From the NCBI RefSeq assembly GCF_000197735.1, contig NC_014550.1, positions 2,790,001 to 2,854,000 on the forward strand: a stretch of 64,000 nucleotides of DNA. The letters run 5' to 3'. This DNA is from Glutamicibacter arilaitensis Re117. Lineage in GTDB: Bacteria > Actinomycetota > Actinomycetes > Actinomycetales > Micrococcaceae. Below, in pieces: positions 59,137-64,000 of the stretch. Numbering within the stretch: the stretch's first letter is position 1; every line of letters begins with the position of its first letter. Position numbers and translations under genes: made by a program. Below the pieces are notes generated by a model. It did no database searches. It was given only the letters and a program-made list of their open reading frames with translations, and was not told the DNA's origin.

Positions 59137-60684
59137 TTACCGTCCGCCGGTAGCAGGGCTTGATGCACGACGTGGTCCACGTGAGCGACCACCTGCGGCA
59201 CCTGCAGCATTGCGGCCTCCGGATCGTGCTGAGGGTGAGGAGTTCGACGGACGCTCGCCATTCGCTCCACGAGCCGAACGGCTTGGACGCTCAGCATTAG
59301 CGCCGCGTGATTCGCGTGCTGGACGCTCCGAATGGTTCGATGCACCGGAACGATCTGAACGGCGACGGTCTCCGCCGCGGCCCTGTGCCTCACCGGCAGG
59401 CTTGCCGCCGCGTGCATTGCGTGCGCCACCGCGTCCGCCACGGGCGTTCGAGGATTCGCCGGCAGGCTTCTTCTTGGCTGGGTTGCGGGTCTGCTGTGCT
59501 GGAGCAACATAAGGAACGAGTTCGGCAACTTCGCCGACGACCTTAGCCACAACTGGCGAGTTCAGGTTGACCTTTTCGAAAGGTACCTTCAGCCCGGCCT
59601 GCTTCAGCAAAGTCGAAACGTCGCCCTGCTGATCAGGGGTGCAGATGGTCACTACGGTTCCATCCGAACCTGCACGTGCGGTACGGCCCGAGCGGTGGGT
59701 GTATGCCTTGTGCTCTGCTGGTGGATCAACGTGAACAACCAGTTCCACGCCATCAACGTGCACGCCACGAGCGGCAACGTCGGTAGCGACAAGCACCTTC
59801 GCCTCGCCTGAAGCGAAAGCAGCAAGGTTGCGGTCACGGGCATTCTGCGACAGGTTGCCGTGCAGGTCCACTGCTGGAACGCCAGCCTTGGACAGGGTCA
59901 GCGCCATCTTCTTGGCGTGGTGCTTGGTGCGCATGAACATGATGCGGCGGGCAGTGCCCTGAGCCAGGACGCGGATCAGGTCCTTCTTATCATCGTTGCT
60001 GATGACGAAGACGTGGTGCTCCATGGTGTTCACAGCGGCCTTGGGCGCATCCACCGAGTGAATGGTCGGGTGGCTCAGGTAGCGCTTGGCTACCTTGTCC
60101 ACGCCGTTATCCAAGGTGGCGGAGAACAGCATGTGCTGGATGCCGGTTGGCATGCGGTCCATGATGCGGCGTACTACAGGCAAGAAGCCCATGTCTGCCA
60201 TGTGGTCGGCCTCGTCCAGCACGGAGATTTCCAGCTGGGACAGGTCGACGATCTTCTGCTTGATCAAGTCATCGAGGCGGCCTGGGCAGGCGATGACGAT
60301 GTCAGCGCCCTCGTTCATGGCCTTTTCCTGGCGGCTCTGGGCCACGCCACCGTAGATCACGGTGGTGCGCAGGCCGGCAGCCTTCGCCAAAGGCTCAACG
60401 GTCTTGGCGATCTGGGTTGCCAGTTCGCGGGTTGGAGCCATGATCAGCGCACGGGGGAAACGAGCCTTGCGGCGCTGCGGGCGATCTGCCAAACGCGCTA
60501 CCAGTGGAAGCGAGAAAGCCAGGGTCTTGCCGGAACCGGTCTGGCCGCGGCCCAGGACGTCGCCGCCGGCGAGAGTCGAAGGCAGGGTCGCTTCCTGGAT
60601 CGGGAAGGCGGATTCGATTCCGCTGTCGGCAAGGACCTTGGCAAGGTATTCGGGCACACCGAGGGCGCTAAAAGTTACGGACAT
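59137..60684 (-). CDS. DEAD-box ATP-dependent RNA helicase
   Basis: 515 aa from ATG 60684 with AGAGAAAG upstream; a longer frame to 60783 is unlikely. Motifs Q (GIESAFPIQEATLP), I (GQTGSGKT), II (VLDEADHMADMGF), III (SAT), and VI (HRSGRTARAG). The last 120 residues are rich in Arg, Gly and Ser (NARGGRGGARNARGG), an RNA-binding tail. Cold-shock or ribosome-assembly role inferred. Confidence 0.93.
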   Translation of the reverse strand: MSVTFSALGVPEYLAKVLADSGIESAFPIQEATLPSTLAGGDVLGRGQTGSGKTLAFSLPLVARLADRPQRRKARFPRALIMAPTRELATQIAKTVEPLAKAAGLRTTVIYGGVAQSRQEKAMNEGADIVIACPGRLDDLIKQKIVDLSQLEISVLDEADHMADMGFLPVVRRIMDRMPTGIQHMLFSATLDNGVDKVAKRYLSHPTIHSVDAPKAAVNTMEHHVFVISNDDKKDLIRVLAQGTARRIMFMRTKHHAKKMALTLSKAGVPAVDLHGNLSQNARDRNLAAFASGEAKVLVATDVAARGVHVDGVELVVHVDPPAEHKAYTHRSGRTARAGSDGTVVTICTPDQQGDVSTLLKQAGLKVPFEKVNLNSPVVAKVVGEVAELVPYVAPAQQTRNPAKKKPAGESSNARGGRGGARNARGGKPAGEAQGRGGDRRRSDRSGASNHSERPARESRGANAERPSRSARGANGERPSNSSPSARSGGRNAAGAAGGRSRGPRRASSPATGGR

Positions 60685-60985
60685 ATTCAAACTTTCTCTC
60701 TGATTCGCACGCCTGATGCAGGCGTTGGGTTTCGCCGAGCCAGGAGGAAGTCCGCAACGTGCAAGGCCAAGGCCTGCTACCAAAAGTGAACCGGCGGAGG
60801 TTGTCCGGGCGATCTACTGGAGGGGAAATCTAAACTGTCGACGCATACGCCACAGAATTTTCCGGTGACGCACAAAGATCCATACTACAGTGCTCAAGCG
60901 GGGCCCGTCTGTGAGCGGCCCCGCTTTGCACTGCTATGCCGGGAGATGTTCACCACTTGCACTCCCGGATTCTGCGAACTTCTTG
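60685..60985. other. Long 5' region of the helicase gene and MMPL 3' end
   Basis: About 300 bp. Holds the helicase promoter or a long leader and, at 60896-60926, an inverted repeat (AAGCGGGGCC...GGCCCCGCTT) that likely ends the MMPL transcript. No gene seen. Long leaders are common for cold-induced RNA helicases, but I cannot show one here. Confidence 0.5.
60896..60926 (-). terminator. Hairpin after the MMPL gene
   Basis: A 10-bp GC-rich stem (AAGCGGGGCC) with an 11-nt loop, 60 nt after the MMPL stop. Confidence 0.6.
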
Positions 60986-63127
60986 CTAGTTCAATTCGAA
61001 CTTCTTCTTCGCCAAGTTCGAGGGCCACCAGACCTTTGGTCCAATTTCCTCAACCAGCGCGGGAACCAGCAGGCTGCGGACCACAAAGGTATCCAAGAGC
61101 ACTCCGAATGCCACGATGAAGCCCAGCTGGCCCAGGAACATGATTGGCACTACGCCCAAGGCGGCGAAGGTTGCAGCGAGCACCACGCCGGCGGAGGTAA
61201 TCACCCCGCCGGTGACCTTCAGGCCAACGCGCATGCCCTCACGGGTTCCACGCTTCAAGGATTCCTCGCGCACTCGAGTCATCAAGAAGATGTTGTAGTC
61301 CACGCCCAAGGCCACCAGGAACACGAAGCCGAACAGCGGCACTGAAGGGTCCGCGCCAACATAGTTGAAGACGTTGTTGAAGACCAGTGCGCTGACGCCC
61401 ATCGCCGTGCCATAGGACAGCACCGTGCTCAGGATCAGCAGCACCGGGGCCAGGATGGAGCGCAGCAGCAGCATGAGGATCAGCAAGATCGCCAGCAACG
61501 TGATCGGGATGATCTTGAACAGGTCCGCAATCGCGGTCTCGTTGGTATCGATCTGCGTTGCGGTGGTGCCGCCGACCAATGCATCCGAATCCACCGCATG
61601 CATCTGCTCACGCAGCTCAAGCACGGTTTGCTTGGCGGCATCCGAGTCCGCCGCATCAGCCAGGGTCACCGAGATCAGGTTCCGGCCTTCGACGTTCATC
61701 GGATCAGCACCACGGGCGGGCATTGCCGGGCCACCATCCTCGGCCTGCAGGTAGGCCGAATCCACGCCGCTAACATCCAGCGCCTTCTCCAAGGCCACCT
61801 TCGCTTGGGCTTCATCGACGATCACGGTGGCCGGGGATCCCGAACCACCAGGGAAATGCTCGCCCAAGGCGATCTGCCCGTCGCGCGCCTCGGAACCGCC
61901 AACCACCAGCTCGCTTTGCGGCACTCCATGGGCCTTGAGCTGGGTCATGCCCAGCGCTCCCACGGCGAGCAGCACGGCGGTAATGATCCAGATTGGACGC
62001 GGATGGCTGGCAACGAAACGCGCAATGCGGCCCCACATCCCTTCCTTCTCCTGGCCCTGGGCATCTACGGCCGCAGGTTTGGGTGCGAATGGCCAGTAGG
62101 CTGCCCGGCCCAGCAGCCCGAGCACTGCCGGCAGGAAAGTCAGCGCGGCGATGATCGAGAAGATAATGCCTGAGGCGCCAATTGGACCCAATGCCTTATT
62201 GGAGTTCAGGTCGGAGAAGAGCAGGCACAGCAGGCCCACGGTCACGGTGCCGCCCGAGGCGACGATCGGCTCCAGGGACCTCTTCCAGGCTGTCGCCACA
62301 GCCTGCCATTTGTCTTGGCCGGCGACCAGGGCTTCCTTGTGGCGGGCGACGAACAGCAGCGAATAGTCGGTAGCTGCGCCGATCACCAGGATGGACAAGA
62401 TGCCCTGGGCCTGGCCATCAAGCCTGATCCAGCCTTCGGAGGCCATGAAGTACACGGCGAGGATCGCTGCGCACAGCGCCACGACCGAGGTGAGCAGCAC
62501 GGTGAAGGGAAGCAGGATCGAGCGGTAGACCAGCAGCAGGATCACCAGCACTGCCACCAGGGCCACGCCCAGCAGCACGCCGTCGATGCCGCCGAAGGCC
62601 TCAACCAGATCGGCGCTGAAGCCAGCAGGTCCGGTGACATAGGCGGTGAAGCCATCGGGCTTTTCGGCCGCGATCAGCGAGCGCAGCTCTTCGACTCCGG
62701 CGTCAGCTTTCACCTCGCCGGAGACCGGAACGATGAATTCAGCAGCCTTGCCGTCCTCGGAAAGGAAGGGGCCGGTGATTTCGCCGTCCAGATGGGTGAA
62801 GTCTTTCAAGGCCTCGCCGATCCGCCCGGCCTCTTCCTTGCTAACCCCCTGGGTGCCAGTAAGCAGGACTACGGCCGGGATTGCTTCGGTGGAGCGGAAT
62901 TTACCCTGCCACTGCAGCGCCTCGGTGGCTTCGGCGGTCGCCGGAAGGAACGAGGTCTGGTCATTGGTCTGGACTTCGGAGAGCTTGCCGAAGGTCGGGC
63001 CGCCGATACCGGCAACTGCCAGCCACAGGATGATCAGCAGGGCGTAAATCCCTGCCCTGAGGCCAATACCCTTCTTATCCAACCGCTTCCTGCTTGCTGG
63101 CTGATCGGTTTTCGCTAGGTGCGCCAC
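60986..63127 (-). CDS. MMPL family transporter
   Basis: 713 aa from GTG 63127 (VAHLAKTDQPASRKR). RND-like layout: one membrane helix, a large outside loop, five helices, repeated in the second half (about 12 helices total). MMPL features include GAATDYSLLFVARHKEAL and ALGVDYNIFLMTRVREESL, with the Asp-Tyr pairs of the proton path. Such proteins export lipids or drugs. A MarR-type regulator is encoded divergently 130 bp away, suggesting local control. Confidence 0.9.
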   Translation of the reverse strand: MAHLAKTDQPASRKRLDKKGIGLRAGIYALLIILWLAVAGIGGPTFGKLSEVQTNDQTSFLPATAEATEALQWQGKFRSTEAIPAVVLLTGTQGVSKEEAGRIGEALKDFTHLDGEITGPFLSEDGKAAEFIVPVSGEVKADAGVEELRSLIAAEKPDGFTAYVTGPAGFSADLVEAFGGIDGVLLGVALVAVLVILLLVYRSILLPFTVLLTSVVALCAAILAVYFMASEGWIRLDGQAQGILSILVIGAATDYSLLFVARHKEALVAGQDKWQAVATAWKRSLEPIVASGGTVTVGLLCLLFSDLNSNKALGPIGASGIIFSIIAALTFLPAVLGLLGRAAYWPFAPKPAAVDAQGQEKEGMWGRIARFVASHPRPIWIITAVLLAVGALGMTQLKAHGVPQSELVVGGSEARDGQIALGEHFPGGSGSPATVIVDEAQAKVALEKALDVSGVDSAYLQAEDGGPAMPARGADPMNVEGRNLISVTLADAADSDAAKQTVLELREQMHAVDSDALVGGTTATQIDTNETAIADLFKIIPITLLAILLILMLLLRSILAPVLLILSTVLSYGTAMGVSALVFNNVFNYVGADPSVPLFGFVFLVALGVDYNIFLMTRVREESLKRGTREGMRVGLKVTGGVITSAGVVLAATFAALGVVPIMFLGQLGFIVAFGVLLDTFVVRSLLVPALVEEIGPKVWWPSNLAKKKFELN

Positions 63128-63257
63128 TGATCTATCCTCACTCGTGATTGCTGGCAGCGGATCGCACAGCGATCCAGAAGGCAATAGTACAAGATTTATT
63201 TCCATCATAGAAATACTCGCCAAGCTATTAAATTATTTTCCAGCTACGATTACGATT

Positions 63258-63746
63258 ATGAGCGCACGAGAACACCACCACGTGGTTAGGCTCCTGCAGG
63301 AATTCGGCCAAGCCTCGGACCGCTACGTTGAATCCACTGGAGCAATCTACGGCACCCACCGCACCGATATGAATGCGCTGTCCATCATTATTAACTACGA
63401 GCAACGCGGCCTGCTGCCCTCCCCGCGCGATCTGAGTCGCGAGCTGCAGCTGAGTTCACCGGCCACTACCGCGATGCTGGACCGTCTGGAAAAGCTGGGC
63501 ATGATCGAGCGCCAGCGCTCTGACCGCGACCGCCGCGTCATCCGCATCGCCATGACCTCCAAGGCCCGCGCCAAGGGCAGGGAAATGTTCATGCCGCTGG
63601 GGTTCAAGATGCTCGACATCCTCAGCGGATATGACGAAGAACAGCTGCAGGTCATCAGTAAATTCATGGCCGAAGCCGTCGCCGGTGTGGACAGCGCCCG
63701 CGAAGAAGTCGTAACACAGCGTGCGACGAAACCAGCCGCGCCATAG
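63258..63746 (+). CDS. MarR family transcriptional regulator
   Basis: 162 aa from ATG 63258. Winged helix: SPRDLSRELQLSSPATTAMLDRLEKLGMIER then RSDRDRRVIRIAMTSKA. Divergent from the MMPL exporter over an AT-rich 130-bp region, the standard layout for a repressor of an efflux gene. Ligand unknown. Confidence 0.88.
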   Translation: MSAREHHHVVRLLQEFGQASDRYVESTGAIYGTHRTDMNALSIIINYEQRGLLPSPRDLSRELQLSSPATTAMLDRLEKLGMIERQRSDRDRRVIRIAMTSKARAKGREMFMPLGFKMLDILSGYDEEQLQVISKFMAEAVAGVDSAREEVVTQRATKPAAP

Positions 63747-63766
63747 CCGGGTACTAACATCATCAG

Positions 63767-64000
63767 GTGACACTTTCACTTTGGATTTCCCTGCTCAGCG
63801 CCTGCATCATCATCAGCTTCACTCCCGGCGCCGGAGCAATCAACACGATGAGCAACTCGATGCGCCAAGGCTGGCGTGCATCCATCTGGGGTGTCATCGG
63901 GCAACAGATCGCTTTGCTGATCCATGTGGTCATTGTCGCGGCAGGAGTGGGACTGCTGGTAGCCAGCTCCCCGCTGCTCTTTGGCATCATCCGCTACGCC
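63767..64000 (+). CDS. LysE family translocator, N-terminal part (runs off the window)
   Basis: 78 codons from a GTG at 63767. LysE-type start: LSACIIISFTPGAGAINTMSNSMRQGWRA, given here in part as FTPGAGAINTM, then two further hydrophobic segments. Exports amino acids in related proteins. It begins 20 nt after the MarR stop and may be co-transcribed. Confidence 0.8.
   Translation, partial: MTLSLWISLLSACIIISFTPGAGAINTMSNSMRQGWRASIWGVIGQQIALLIHVVIVAAGVGLLVASSPLLFGIIRYA

Overview
This window reads as actinobacterial chromosome, most likely Micrococcaceae (Arthrobacter or Glutamicibacter type). The support is family content and gene order, not a database search: a MarP-type protease beside a CoA-type NUDIX hydrolase, nth and crp; a flp/tad cluster ending in an Ssd/CpaE protein; a purF-purM-DUF3073 block; and a dnaK-grpE-dnaJ-hspR operon with HAIR operators. 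Much of 1.9-27 kb has the order known from the Mycobacterium tuberculosis region around Rv3649-Rv3683. Coding density is high, starts are often GTG, and many genes end in strong hairpins.

Layout. 0-4.3 kb: tRNA hydroxylase trhO, a GNAT enzyme and a DUF1998/MrfA-like helicase. 4.3-14.3 kb: a minus-strand flp/tad pilus cluster (ssd, tadA, tadB, tadC, pilin, two TadE-like proteins) split by a roughly 4.8 kb accessory island. The island lies between two 649-bp direct repeats that differ at only 4 positions. It carries a truncated large serine recombinase, a GIY-YIG protein, a secreted phospholipase A2 with a small membrane protein behind it, and the frameshifted end of an OLD-type nuclease. 14.4-24.1 kb: a polymerase A-like gene, NUDIX, nth, acs, aroQ, marP, crp, another NUDIX and ridA. 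24.1-31.3 kb: a class A penicillin-binding protein, a metallophosphoesterase and a heterodimeric ABC exporter. 31.4-38.9 kb: purine synthesis (purC, purD, purF, purM) with a sterol-carrier-like gene, a sirtuin and DUF3073. 39-52.9 kb: the heat-shock block (clpB, dnaK, grpE, dnaJ, hspR) and a TerC protein under a yybP-ykoY riboswitch. 53-58.9 kb: a very large secreted amylase/pullulanase gene broken by two independent frameshifts. 59-64 kb: a DEAD-box helicase, an MMPL exporter with a divergent MarR regulator, and the start of a LysE exporter.

Regulation visible in the sequence. CRP-type palindromes lie upstream of acs and of crp itself. Three HAIR inverted repeats (two before dnaK, one before clpB) match the hspR gene present here. 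Paired LacI-type operators precede the amylopullulanase. A manganese-type riboswitch precedes terC.

The most notable structure is the tad-locus island. Its repeat arrangement is what single-crossover integration of a circle carrying a tad fragment would leave. Recombination between the repeats would delete it cleanly and restore the pilus operon. I did not find a CRISPR array, an rRNA gene or a convincing tRNA gene. No clearly new defence or biosynthetic system can be proven here; the phospholipase A2/membrane-protein pair in the island is the best candidate for an undescribed functional cassette.
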